Shown: positions 20,136 through 30,640 of the stretch, piece after piece
Numbering within the stretch: position 1 is the stretch's first letter
Layout of the letters: every line of letters begins with the position of its first letter
NCBI RefSeq assembly: GCF_963678635.1
Contig: NC_087068.1
Span: forward strand, 48,379,724-48,443,723
DNA: 64,000 nucleotides
Direction of reading: 5' to 3'
DNA from: Symsagittifera roscoffensis
Lineage: Eukaryota; Xenacoelomorpha; Acoela; Convolutidae
Translations under genes and position numbers: made by a program
Notes under the pieces: model-generated
Told to the model about the DNA's origin: nothing
Databases searched by the model: none
Seen by the model: the letters and a program-made list of their open reading frames with translations, nothing else

Positions 20136-20152
20136 GACTTATGGTCGCACCA
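20136..20152 (-). promoter_or_regulatory. Primer binding site
   Basis: Two bases after the 5' LTR the minus strand reads TGGTGCGACCATAAGTC, starting with the TGG that pairs with a tRNA CCA end. The plus strand further out shows GTTCGAGA, similar to a tRNA T-loop, as if more of the tRNA had been copied. I could not match it to a standard animal nuclear tRNA, so the primer is unassigned. Confidence 0.8.
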
Positions 20153-20154
20153 GA

Positions 20155-20564
20155 TGAGTTAGGACCGATGGGTATAACTCATAGAGTAATTTCGGATAGG
20201 GTACACCGTCTGCTCGTCACGCTATCTTATTTTCGGCCGGATAGATTCGTGCAACTTCTTAGTCTAATACCGATCCTAATCTTACTCTTATACTATCTAG
20301 TCTCAGGTTGTTTAACTAGTCTCTGCTAGGCTCAATAGATCTAGGGTATACTGGTTTATTGCGGCTGCTGAAGTGCTCGGGAGAGTTCAACTAATTTCTA
20401 AGTTAGATTCAAATCTCTCTGGTGCTGAAATTACAAGTAATTTCAGCACTTACAAATAAGTGGGTTGTTAGTTATATGGATCATGATTGGTTAATATTAA
20501 ATACTTTACATTGGTAAAATATCTAATTTATCCAATCGTAAAATGTAGTTTAGATCAGGTTCCA
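20155..20564 (-). repeat. 5' LTR (410 bp) with promoter and polyadenylation motifs
   Basis: On the minus strand, in order: CCAAT-like AACCAATCAT, a TATA-like CATATAAC (about 20480-20472), a perfect 13-bp inverted repeat with a 2-base loop (20449-20422, GTGCTGAAATTAC arm), and AATAAA (20360-20355). This order fits U3, R and U5, with the hairpin near the R start. The outer flank is AAAT at 20565-20568. Confidence 0.95.
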
Positions 20565-21215
20565 AAATGTTCATCTCTTCCTAATGCAACGGAAACTTAA
20601 TATAACACGTGATCATGCTAAATCAGGATCAAATGTAGGTGAAAATGAAAAAAATGGGTAAAAATTGATTTTTCGTAGAGTTGAAACAAATTTATTTTTT
20701 AAAAGTGAAAAGTTTTCTAGAAAAAAGCCGGTCCTGGTAAGTCCACGTGACGTTAGAGTACGGCTGGATGAGTTCTGGATCCCAAGGCGACTTCACTTCC
20801 AGGAACTGTCCCTCGACTACTGGAAGATCAAGCACAAAACTCTGGTACACATACACTGAAAAAAAAACACCTAAAGTAGATCTGGTTCTCGTAATCTCCT
20901 AGTCTTTTAGTCCTGGAAAACTTTATCAAGATCATAGTTAATTATCATAGATATTTCCAAGATCTTGCCAGATCCTGATCCTTTTAGTGAGACTTGGCAA
21001 TAAACCTAGGATGTCCAAAAATGCGTGGTAAACTCATTTTTGTCTATTCACAATTTAAAATCTTGCCAAGATATCCATGGTGACTTGTTCTTGGAAATCT
21101 TGGATTTTACAGCTGTCACTCGTACATCTTTTACTCCTAAGTCATGTGCTAGTATGCTTTGAGTCATATGGTTTTTATAAGAGCCTAGAAGTCAAAAAAG
21201 AATGCTAGTATTAGG

Positions 21216-21419
21216 GGCTCATTTTCCTTTTCCTCCCACCTGCAAATTTTTTAGAGTAAATTTTCTGTTCATGTTTTCGGATTGTTATAAAATTTGGCAT
21301 ATGGACTTATTAGGCCATGACAAACACACTTGGTCTTCATACTCAACCTTGTAAAACCACTCGTTACACCATGAAATTGATGCTTAGGTGAGGTGGGAGG
21401 AGGGGGAGGAAAAAGAGCC
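21216..21419. mobile_element. Short MITE with GGCTC...GAGCC ends and 8-bp target duplication
   Basis: The ends are GGCTCATTTTCC and GGAAAAAGAGCC, an imperfect inverted repeat that continues into CCTCCCACCT and AGGTGGGAGG. The flanks are GTATTAGG (21208-21215) and GTATTGGG (21420-21427), an 8-bp duplication with one mismatch. The interior is inverted relative to, but clearly homologous with, the copy at 60926-61128. Eight-bp duplications are typical of hAT and some other DNA transposons. There is no coding capacity. Confidence 0.85.
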
Positions 21420-23794
21420 GTATTGGGACAATGACTCACATTTCCCCAGATGTTCTTTAAAAGTTGGATTAAATTTTCGAAAAAGGAACAAATTATTCTC
21501 CTGAACGCGAATTCCTTTTATAGTGAGGTTTTTTGTATCTCGACTTATAGGTTATTTGGACCAGTTAGGGTGCCGAAACTCAATTTAGACTGATTTTTAG
21601 TCGGAATAATAAGCCGCGTTTGCTACGCGTTGATACAAAAAAAAAATATTCTGTGATAGAAGCTGGCTTACATAAAAATCCCGAATGGGTTCAATTTAAA
21701 AAAATCCAAAATTCAAACCCCACTAAATTCTCAACAGGACTGCTCGTAAATATATTGTAATCCAGGACAAAGCCCTGAGTGTTCCGACTGCCCCTTAATT
21801 GGACTCGATTGTATATATTTCTAAAATTTGTCCAAGTGAAAATTTTGGGCAGCCAAATACAAATATATTGTGATATTCGATATTGTGATTTTGTGATATC
21901 ATGTCGAATTTAAATGACCAAATTTTTTTGCCTTAGTTCAACCTCGAGCGATTATTTTAAACGAGAATTCACGACGCAATGACAATACGCGCATTGAAGC
22001 TATTAAATAAAAATCCATTATATTCATCTGTTGATTTTGGCTAGTGACAAGCACACTCGATTATCAATCCATAAGTCCCGGATCGGTATACAATATTGCC
22101 AAAATTTCTCTGTAAACGTGGTCTGAACCGAGAAAACTTCGCCACGCATGTATATTCATCAGTTTTTGCAAAAACTGGAACAAAAAGACTGCATGTATAT
22201 CAGGGCAAATTTGGTCTTGAATAGTTTTCGGTAAATAAAAATTTTGAAAACCTTTTAATTTTGGACAGTATCAAAGATCAAGTGCAAAAACTTGAGTTGC
22301 GCAAAAACTATTACGACCGCTTAGCATGTCTCCATTCATTTTGGACATTGTATTGCGGTGTTATTTGTCACGCATAAATACTTTGTGTAACGTTTAAGCA
22401 TCACAAATATAAAAAAATTATAGTGCGCACAACTTAGTCAAGAGCTTGGTCAAATTGGCAATTTTCAAACCGTCAGATTTTTACCAAAAAAACTTATCGC
22501 AGATAAACTATCTCTTTGAATTTCAATTCAAGTAGTCGATATAATCAAACAGGGTAGGATAAAAAAATAGGTAGAAACTATCATTTCGATCGCCAAAATT
22601 TCAATGAATAAAAAAATTTTCCGTCACTCGGTTCGAACATCAAAAAAGTTAAATCGAAGAACCAAAAAGCTTTAACAAAATTTTGATACGCAAATTTTCA
22701 TTTTTCTATCTTTTCACTGAATTTTTGATCAACGAACGGAGTTTTTGGATTTTTGATGGAGTTTTTCAACGTCATCTTAAATAAATTGATGCACTGAGCT
22801 CATAAATATTGAAATGTTTCACTCGTAATAAAAGTTGAATTCGGTTGTGAGATTCATACGAAAAACGAGCAAAATTAAAATGGAAATTAACTATTTGCTT
22901 ATTTTTTTTCAGTCATTGTTACAACTGGTCTTTCCCATTTGGTTTTAAATGAGTTTCACTTCAGAGTTTTCATTGTTAGCTAATAACTTTCAACAATCAA
23001 AGTGAGAGCCAAACTCACTTTAGTGCAAAATTAAGCTGTTTATTTTTTCCCATTTTTCGAAGAAAGTGATGGAATAATTGTGTTCTTTTCTTGCTGACAA
23101 AATCCACCTTACCTTCATTTTTGACTGAATTTTTTTATCATCTAAGAGAATTTGTTGACTTAAGCTCAGCTTAGAAAAAACTTTTTACATGTTTTGCAAA
23201 TTTTGTATTTGAAAACTGCAATTTCACCAAACTTAAAAAATTATTACGAGCTATTTAAATGATTTTCTGATCTAATTTGTCCAAATAAATCATTATTAAA
23301 CGATAAAAAATCCAATGTTGTTGGTGAATGACAAGGAAACGGGTCTGCTCTAGACAACAATTTTTTAAGCAAAACTTGAAACGTTTTTCTGCAGAGAAAC
23401 TTAACAAATTAGGCAGTGAAAAAATAAATGTTTCACCATTTGCTTGCCCCGAAATCGAACGAAATTGAGATAAATTGTTGTAATAGTGGTCAAAACTTTG
23501 GTGAACAATTTCTTTTTGTTTCGCCGCCTAGTAGTTTCGGTTTTGTTCGCATTACTGTTTCTCAGAAATTTCTGTTAATCTCAGTGTCTAGAGCAGAAAC
23601 GTCTCCTTTTCATTTATCAAATTATTTTCAAAAGTACAAAATAAACGTGTTCTAAAAATGGTCGACAAAAATTTACAGAATCTCCGTGGAAAAATTCTTA
23701 AGTCCGTGCTTGTGTGCTGATGGGAACTTAGTTTCGCTGTGCTGAATTTCTACTGTGCCGATTTGAGTCTCTGAAATATATGTTTGCATGCTTT

Positions 23795-24480
23795 TCACAT
23801 TGAGTTCGACTTGAGGTGTACGACATGAGCTGTTGAGCTGTTCGACTTATGTTTCGACCGAACTCGGTCGAACACACGGATGTTGCTCAAACCAGAACCC
23901 GTCGTCGACAACAGCCCTTTCGGTCTAGTACTATTTCGAAACGTACAATAGTCGAAAACACCGTCGAAATGTAACCTAATACTATTTCGATTCATGGTCG
24001 ACAACAAAGTCGAAATGCAAGTATGGTCGAAACATAATCGAGTTCAAAGTCAAACACAAAGTGTTGGTCAAAACTTGGTCGAACACAGTCAAACCTAGTT
24101 AAGCTCAAGAAATGGGGCGCACATGATCTTCGACAAAAGTCCGAGCTGCGATTTTTTGTCAAAAAGGTAACAACTATTGAAGCTTCCATGTACTAAAAAA
24201 AATTCAGATTTTTGACACATCCAAACTGAAATACCTGATGGATAAAAAAATGAAAAGATTTCAATTTATTTTAGTAGTTGGTATTTAAAAAAATCCAGGT
24301 TGATCAACTTTTGAATAGCCTAAATTCTACAGACTGTGAAAAATATTCGGTCAAAACAGCCTGTTTGGGTCGAGTCGGTCGAAACATAGCACGCTTGGGT
24401 CTAACATAGTCAAACACATTTTTGCTAAAGTCGGTCGAAGCATAGCTCCTTTTGTCAAGCTGGTCAAAACATAACTCGAA
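23795..24480. repeat. Degenerate GTCGAAACA-type repeat region
   Basis: Many imperfect copies of GGTCGAAACATAG, GTCGAACACA and similar are scattered in two clusters (23795-24090 and 24360-24480). They look like a decayed minisatellite. The chance ORFs here have no support. Confidence 0.55.
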
Positions 24481-24922
24481 TACCTCAATCCGAGTTTTCC
24501 GCGAGGAAGTTTTAAGTACCTATCTATTCTCGCCGAGTGTTTATAAAAAAACTCAAGATCATTTGTTTAATTTGGAAAGTCATGAATAGTGCAAATGGTG
24601 AAGACCTAAAGTGAGTGAGCATCCCAATCAGTTGTATTTGTATCATGGCGGCATATTAGCCTATACAGGTAGACCTAGGTTAACTATGATATAAAAAACT
24701 TGGTTCCAAGAACAGACAATATGATTATTATCCAAAAAAAAACAACTTGGAAGAACGCTACAAATTTACGATAGCCCTTTCCCACTAAAATATCCAACAT
24801 AATCAAAACAATACCCATAAAAACTTTTTGAGGCAAAATATACTCGGGTTTGGGCGATTTGCCCGCATATCAAATTTTGATGCAGTCAGACATAAACCAG
24901 AAACTCCTCAAGTCAATTTCCG

Positions 24923-26157
24923 GTAAAAAAAAAGAAACGGAAAAAAGTAGAAACGGAAAAAAGTAGAAACGGAAAAAAGTAGAAACGGAAAAAAGTAGAA
25001 ACGGAAAAAAGTAGAAACGGAAAAAAGTTGTAACGGAAAAAGTTGAAACGGAAAAAAGTAGAAACGGAAAAAAGTAGAAACGGAAAAAATAGAAACGGAA
25101 AAAAGTAGAAACGCAAAAAAAAGAAACGGAAAAAAGTTGAAACGGAAAAAATTAGAAATGGAAAAAAGTAGGAACGGAAAAAAGTTGAAACGGAAAAAAG
25201 TAGAAACGGAAAAAAGTAGAAACGGAAAAAATAGAAACGGAAAAAAGTAGAAACGCAAAAAAAAAGAAACGGAAAAAAGTTGAAACGGAAAAAATTAGAA
25301 ATGGAAAAAAGTAGGAACGGAAAAAAATAGAAATGGAAAAAATTAGAAACGGAAAAAAGTAGAAACGGAAAAAATTAGAAATGGAAAAAGTAGGAACGGA
25401 AAAAATTAGAAAGGGAAAAAAGTAGGAACGGAAAAAATAAGAAATGAAAAAAAGTAGGAACGGAAAAAAGTTGAAACGGAAAAAAGTAGAAACGGAAAAA
25501 AGTAGAAACGGAAAAAAACAGAAACGGAAAAAAGTAGAAACGGAAAAAAGTAGAAACGGAAAAAAGTAGAAACGGAAAAAACTAGAAATGGAAAAAAGTA
25601 GGAACGGAAAAAATAAGAAATGGAAAAAATTAGAAACGGAAAAAAGTAGAAACGGAAAAATTAGAAATGGAAAAAAGTAGGAACGGAAAAAAGTAGGAAC
25701 GGAAAAAATAAGAAATTAAAAAAATTAGAAATGGAAAAAAGTAGAAACGGAAAAAAATTGAAACGGAAAAAAGTAGAAACGGAAAAAAGTAGAAATGGAA
25801 AAAAGTAGGAACGGAAAAAATAAGAAATGAAAAAAAAGTAGGAACGGAAAAAAGTTGAAACGGAAAAAAGTAGAAACGGAAAAAAAACAGAAACGGAAAA
25901 AAGTAGAAACGGAAAAAAGTAGAAACGGAAAAAATTAGAAATGGAAAAAAGTAGAAACGGAAAAAAGTAGAAACGGAAAAAAGTAGAAACGGAAAAAAAT
26001 AGAAACGGAAAAAATTTGAAATGGAAAAAAGTAGGAACGGAAAAAAGTTGAAAAAAAAAAATAAACACGGAAAAAAGTAGAAAAGGAAAAAAGTAGAAAC
26101 GGAAAAAAAGTAGAAACGGAAAAAAAAAGAAACGGAAAAAAGTGGAAACGGAAAACG
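24923..26157. repeat. 16-bp polypurine minisatellite (GTAGAAACGGAAAAAA)n
   Basis: About 75 units over 1.2 kb vary between GTAGAAAC, GTTGAAAC, TTAGAAAT and ATAAGAAAT, with GGAAAAA cores. One strand is almost wholly purine. Higher-order blocks repeat: the stretch near 25100-25170 recurs near 25250-25310. The array ends only about 14 bp before the splice donor of the 26394-26172 exon. The long Phe-rich ORFs across it are artefacts of its composition. Confidence 0.95.
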
Positions 26158-26171
26158 TCGAAATAGCAAAC

Positions 26172-26394
26172 CTGCGAACCCGTCCGCCTCGTTCATCCCA
26201 TCATTCATTGCGAGAGTGAGTTGGTTACTTCCAAATACGGTCACTTCATTTAACTCCATCGAGGTCACATCTCCTTCAGCCGTCGAGACTTCAACCCTCA
26301 CTTCCGGTGACGTTACTGCTTGAACTGACACAATTAAGAAGTTTCTAGAAGAAGTCGTGGCTATGGTCCACTGACAGGATCTTCCGTCGATCGA
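26172..26394 (-). CDS. CUB-module exon (middle part)
   Basis: The acceptor TTTTTATAG ends at 26395 and the donor is GCAG|GTTTGC. Phase is 0 at the start and 1 at the end. It encodes SIDGRSCQWTIATTSSRNF and continues to NEADGFAG. The Cys-x-Trp-x-Ile pattern followed by a hydrophobic strand is typical of the second CUB cysteine. It joins in frame to the exon at 27027-26835, which supplies the first cysteine part, and across the giant intron to the exon at 303-1, which supplies the final strands. It therefore belongs to the last CUB module before the mucin stalk. Confidence 0.75.
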
Positions 26395-26834
26395 CTATAA
26401 AAATTTTAAATGATTTTTATTCTTACAAACATTTTATCACATAACAGAACTACTGCGGCTTCATTTGTTTGGAGCTATTTTTGAGCTATCACCAATTCAA
26501 AAGTCTTGTCTTCATGACAGGTCAAGATTAATGCTGAATAATTATGGATAATTTCATCAAAAATTATTAATTACAACTTTATATGCCCATTTGAATCCAA
26601 TTTTGCATGCCATCTACTCGTGGAATCCTCATTTGGCAGAAAAACCGAATGACAGAAAGTCAAATTAGCATATCCGAATTCAAGTTTTTGAAAATCTGAA
26701 AAGAAGTCCTGGTATTCAAGTCTGTTCTTTTTACTATTTAAAAACATTTGATTAGTTGGAAGCTTTCTGCCATTCAGGTTCGCTCTGCCGTCTTAATGCT
26801 CCCCCTTCTTCCTTTGACTGACATACCGACTTAC
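26395..26834 (-). other. Host intron (GT-AG)
   Basis: Donor CAA|GTAAGT, acceptor TTTTTATAG. Phase 0. About 440 bp with no other feature seen. Confidence 0.7.
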
Positions 26835-27027
26835 TTGATTGTGTCCGACAGCTGAGGTGAAGTCCCCCTCGGAAGGAGTGAATATCAGCTCATCCAGGTG
26901 GAGACCCGGAACGACAGTGTTATTACACACAGTCTGCCTCGCGAACACCGCCTGAGTGGAGGATATCAGGGATGTGGTGTTTTCCAGGGGCCACAAGTCA
27001 CAGGGACACTTCATGCTGACGTAGGTT
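26835..27027 (-). CDS. CUB-module exon (first cysteine part)
   Basis: The acceptor CTTCTTAG ends at 27028 and the donor is CAATCAA|GTAAGT. It is 193 bp and starts with one base that completes the Lys codon split with the 28185-27282 exon. It encodes TYVSMKCPCDLWPLENTT, continuing to SAVGHNQ, with four cysteines and two sequons (NTT, NNT). The content, phase and position fit the N-terminal half of a CUB-like module. The joined reading frame through the next exon is open. Confidence 0.72.
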
Positions 27028-27281
27028 CTAAGAAGACACTAATATCAACGATGTGCAGGTTACTTCAAAAACGCAAAATTGGCAACAATGGTCGTTTGTT
27101 GCGCAAGTAGCCCAGAAAATTGTGTTAACATTTAGTTAACGCACATTCAAAATTTGAGGGAAAAAAATCAGTAATAATCCAAAAAAAAAACACATTTTGT
27201 TTTTCACATTTTTCTAAAAGCGCCATTGTATAATTATTTTGAGGGGGAGCGCTCGTTACGTTGGTGTTGCTTATAACTCAC

Positions 27282-28185
27282 TTGATGTCTTCAAAGTAAA
27301 ACTCTGAATCATCGCTTTCAAAACTATGTCTCATCAATTGACCCATAAAGCCAACATCTCTGGACTTGATTTCAAACTGGACAAAGAATGGACTGGAAAG
27401 CGAACTGGATCTGAACTGGTTCACTCGATTGGACCACTCTATAGTAGTTTCTCTCGGATAAGTTTGAACAGTCGAACTTGCGATAAACCGATATTGCAAC
27501 CCGAACGGCTGCGTTTCGTTCCCGTTATTCGGGAGATCAGTTTGAAGCGTGAATTCCGAGAAATAGAAAACCGAATAGTTAGAAACGAGACTAGACCCAG
27601 AGGAACCAATTGTTATTGTTTTTGTTTCCAAGTTGACGTCAAAATTGTAATTTACTATAGTAGAATTATCGAATTCAATGACAACGGCAACTAGATTGTT
27701 AGACTCCGAACGAATTGTGTAAACGCAAAAATCCAACGGCAAAATATCTTCAGGAACATTTGCGGGGTGTTCCGGCGAGAATACAAAACCCGAGTCCAAC
27801 TGAAAATCGTAGTCGCAAATTTGTTCATAATTAACAACCGCGCCACTTGGAGTGTTTGTAGTGTTGATAAATGTTACGTAAAGTATGTTCGTCCAAGATG
27901 AAGTAACGAAAAAGGAATGTTCCGCACAAGCTGATTTGATTTGACCCGAGTTTTCTTCTTCATACTGAACCGAGAAGTTGTTGCAATTCATGTTGTCGTT
28001 GTAAGGCGAATCATTTATGGCGAATGAAGCGTTTATTTTCATCCATCGATAAGGAATTATTGACCAATCAAAAAGCGATGCATTTGCAAAATCGAGATTG
28101 ATGATGTATAATTGAGGCGTAGTGATGGAGATTTCCGGCGAGCAGAAGAATCCCTGTTTTCCTCGAAGCTCTGTGAAACCATTCT
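27282..28185 (-). CDS. Large CUB-domain exon (about 300 residues)
   Basis: The acceptor TTTTTTCTTCTAG ends at 28186 and the donor is ATCAA|GTGAGT. It begins with AG, which completes the Glu codon from the 28571-28454 exon. The exon holds the end of one module, then a recognisable CUB start: GFVFSPEHPANVPED with Cys-x-Tyr-x-Ile (DFCVYTI). It ends in SSPFFVQFEIKSRDVGF, like the C-terminal strands of the other modules. At least six sequons are present. CUB domains are extracellular protein- and carbohydrate-binding folds. Several disulphide-pairing cysteines are visible, so the protein is inferred to be secreted. Binding partner and role are unknown. Confidence 0.85.
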
Positions 28186-28453
28186 CTAGAAGAAAAAATT
28201 TGTTCATCAAATCTACAAGATTTAATCTGGTTATACACGAGGGAAAGGACCAACACTCCAGTTGTTCTGCTGTTTATCAAAAACAAAACTACTTTTGTGA
28301 ACCCTGATTAAAACCTATGTGCAACTTTTTTGACTAATTTTCAGGCTAGGAAAGATTTTTTTTTGAGAAAATGCAACATCAAGTCCTTGTAGAGTTTCTG
28401 AGAAATTGATTCTAATTTACTTATGAACTTGACTTAAAGCAGTTGTCATGTAC

Positions 28454-28571
28454 CTTCGTGTGGTTCTAAGAATAAGCGATACTCAATAACAATGTCAGCT
28501 TCGCCTGAAAACTCCAATTCAATGTTTTCAAAATTGAGCAAAATAATCTCGAACAAATCATTATTCCGAAA
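28454..28571 (-). CDS. Short CUB-module exon
   Basis: The acceptor GCCAATTTAG ends at 28572 and the donor is GAAG|GTACAT. It is 118 bp, phase 0 to 1, and encodes FRNNDLFEIILLNFENIELE and on to YRLFLEPHE. The sequence matches the pattern of the final strands of the neighbouring modules (the DIDYRFYFP end of the exon at 29542-29330). It joins in frame to the 28185-27282 exon as Glu. Its upstream partner is unresolved, because the best donor of the previous exon gives another phase. Confidence 0.7.
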
Positions 28572-29329
28572 CTAAATTGGCTTTCATCAGTAAAGGACAT
28601 TATCTGCGATGGCTGTGGTATAAGATAGCTATATTATCACTGTTTAAGCTATTTATAATAAATGTTTATAACTGCTAGTTGAGAAAAACTGAAGCTTTAA
28701 TTCAAAGCCGGGCGAAATTTTGTGGAAAATTTTCGAGTTTATTGGTATGCCTTTGTTCAAAAAAAACCAAAAAAATCGGTTTCGATTGTACCGAATGATT
28801 GTGTAAAGTAGTTTTGACTAGCCGTCTGATAAGTCAAACAAAATATTCGAGAAAAATAAGTGAAAACAAAAAATGAGGTATTGATTCTAGTCAATTTTAG
28901 GCAAGGAAAATTAAAAAACCAAAATTTCACATGAAGATGCTAGCATGAAAAAACAACACTGGTGTTTCGAAGTCTCGATGTTTTCATCAATTCTCATTAA
29001 AGACTAGCTTTTGTGGAAAAAAAAAAACATTTTTCCCGCAGATGAAAAAAAAACAAACAACTTCATCTGAACTAGCACCAGTGTTTTGCTTGGTTTTTAA
29101 ATCCATTTGCACAATACTTAGCTTTTTTGTGTTTAAGTCTTCAGACATTTAGGAATGGGCCTGTATACCTAGTTTTTTTGTGCAAAATTTTTTTTAAAAA
29201 ATGGACCCTAAGAATCTTCCATACTAGCTTTAAATTTTTCTGAAACAATCAAAACTATATTAGTGAAATTACACTATCAAACGCTTGAGATTCCTCTCGT
29301 TTCACAAAATTTTTTAAAATGATCTTTAC
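28572..29329 (-). other. Host intron or introns, one joint unresolved
   Basis: The exon to the right ends in phase 2 if its strong donor AA|GTAAAG is used, while the exon to the left starts in phase 0. Either a small exon is hidden here or a weaker donor (CCA|GTCAAC, phase 0) is used. I see no clear exon by eye. Confidence 0.4.
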
Positions 29330-29542
29330 TTGCACAAATTTGAGAAAAACTGACCGTTGACTGGAAAGTAGAACCTGTAGTCAATATCCACGTCAATATT
29401 CGTGCCGACTGAAGTGACGAACTGAATGTTGGCGTTTATGGAGCTGGTGACGAATACTTCGTAGGGTGCGGACTGTTCCAACGTGGTAGTATTGCCATCG
29501 GGACTCACCACCAAATGGGAAGGAGTGGGAAGGGTAAGCAAA
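29330..29542 (-). CDS. CUB-module exon (C-terminal strands)
   Basis: The acceptor GCATACAG ends at 29543 and the likely donor is TGCAA|GTAAAG. It encodes LTLPTPSHLVVSPDGNTTTL and continues to DVDIDYRFYFPVNG. The pattern PSHLVV, then alternating hydrophobic strands to DYRFYF, parallels the exon at 30994-30641 (GPSQMVVDG) and the exon at 303-1, which supports a repeated module. One sequon (NTT) is present. Alternative donors inside the tail (CG|GTCAGT, CA|GTCAAC) would shorten it by a few codons. Confidence 0.65.
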
Positions 29543-30247
29543 CTGTATGCAAGCGATGGGATCAATCAAGTCTTAGATTTTAAGCGCATCAAAAATTAAC
29601 ATCATAACTCCCTAAATTGGTCGAGCTTTTTCTTGATAATCACGCTTCCAACTTTTTCTTGACAATTAAATTGATGATCATACTTAGTGATCCCTCGAAG
29701 CAAATCTTGCTTTGACAAAAAATGCGAGGCATGCAATATTTAGGACTAGCGTTTTACCCAAGCTATATAAAATTGTATGACCAGAAAAAAGTACAGAAAC
29801 ACAAAAACGCTAGTTAGTTTTAGTTAGGTTTCATGATTGTTTTTGTTTTCCAAGCATTTTTTTTGTTTACCAAAACTTAAAGGTTTGCCTTTCAGCTCGA
29901 GCTTTTCACCTTTCTGATAACAGCATGTTCAACAAAGCAGTTACATTTCATTTTTTAACATCCATTCTGACTTCAATAAGTTTAAGTACGTTCGCTTCCT
30001 AAAATGCAACATTTGCTTGCAATTTCTCCGATCGAGGTTTCGACTTAGTTTCGACCGAAATGACCGAAATTTAGTCCAATAGTTCGGGGCTATACTTATC
30101 TTTGGACACCCCAACACACAAATCATGGGTTGACAAAATGGAAAAGCTTAAATGACTATTTTGTGTCTGAAAATGTGTTTTATGGTAAATTTGGGAGGCT
30201 AGAAAAAACAAAAATATAAATTTATATAATCATTGCACAATCATAAC

Positions 30248-30600
30248 CAGTGGCCTGCGCAGACATTTGGGGGGGGGGGGGGGGGGGTGGCGGCGGTTTT
30301 TTAAATGATTTTGATTTTCATTTTCCGAGCTCTCTGAAAATACATACGGACCCTATTTTGTCGAAAAAAAGTTTTTTCTGCGCCCAGGGCAAATGTTTTA
30401 AAAGTAAGGCCAAAAAAGGCGTTTCTAGGCACTTTTGGAAAACTTTGGCCAAAAAAATTGCGTTTTTTCGGCGCGTGCTCCCCCTCCAAATTAGTCATAT
30501 TGACGCCAAAGGAAAAAATAAGTCATATTGGCGCCTTTAGAAATCTTTTGAGGTTGGCTGGATGACGTAAAAATATACCAAATATACCCCCTCCCTCGGA
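30248..30600 (+). mobile_element. hAT-like MITE copy with CAGTGGCCTGCGCAG end
   Basis: The left end starts CAGTGGCC and runs into an 18-base G tract. The interior shares GGCGCC-flanking and AAAGGCGTTTCTAGGCACTTTT-type segments with the copies at 31428 and 45470. The right end is uncertain. CAGKGGCGGA-type ends are common in hAT elements. It lies in an intron or just upstream of the CUB exons. There is no protein. Confidence 0.6.
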
Positions 30601-30640
30601 ACGCTATTGTTCATAACACTAATCGACATACTTCCTAAAT

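Larger units (their letters stand above)
1656..20564 (-). mobile_element. Complete 18.9-kb Ty3/gypsy-like, env-bearing LTR retrotransposon
   Basis: Two 410-bp LTRs begin TG and end CA, differ at one position (2039 A versus 20538 G), and are flanked by the AAAT duplication. All genes read on the minus strand, so the 5' LTR is at 20155-20564. Domain order is gag (CCHC knuckle), protease (DSGA), RT (YLDD), RNase H, then integrase (HHCC, DD35E, GPY). RNase H before integrase with a gypsy-type GPY module indicates Ty3/gypsy rather than Copia. An env-like ORF and three further unrecognised ORFs lie downstream. Most animal gypsy elements with env are 6-9 kb, so this one is more than twice the usual length. 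The near-identity of the LTRs implies recent insertion. The only break seen in the pol frame is one in-frame TAA at 12294-12292. Confidence 0.96.
20565..24922. other. Host intron sequence right of the LTR element
   Basis: No gene is seen. The stretch contains the AAAT target duplication (20565-20568), a 204-bp MITE (21216-21419), a diverged fragment of the roughly 540-bp repeat family around 21733-21790, and degenerate GTCGAAACA-type repeats at 23795-24480. The rest is AT-rich unique DNA. Confidence 0.6.
304..26171 (-). other. Giant host intron carrying an LTR element and a minisatellite
   Basis: The donor is GTTTGC at 26171-26166 after an exon ending GCAG. The acceptor is TTTTCAG at 310-304. 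Phases match (1 base + 2 bases). The space holds, in plus-strand order: short tandem repeats (339-477, 1444-1499), the 18.9-kb LTR retrotransposon, a short MITE (21216-21419), a fragment of the roughly 540-bp repeat family, degenerate GTCGAAACA-type repeats, and the 16-bp minisatellite. Intermediate unseen exons cannot be excluded. Confidence 0.6.

Noticed and set aside
24908..26155. Long Phe/Pro-rich minus-strand ORFs (repeating FFRFYFFPF-type)
   Set aside because: They are translations of the 16-bp minisatellite. The array has indels, several frames are open at once, and the composition alone explains them.
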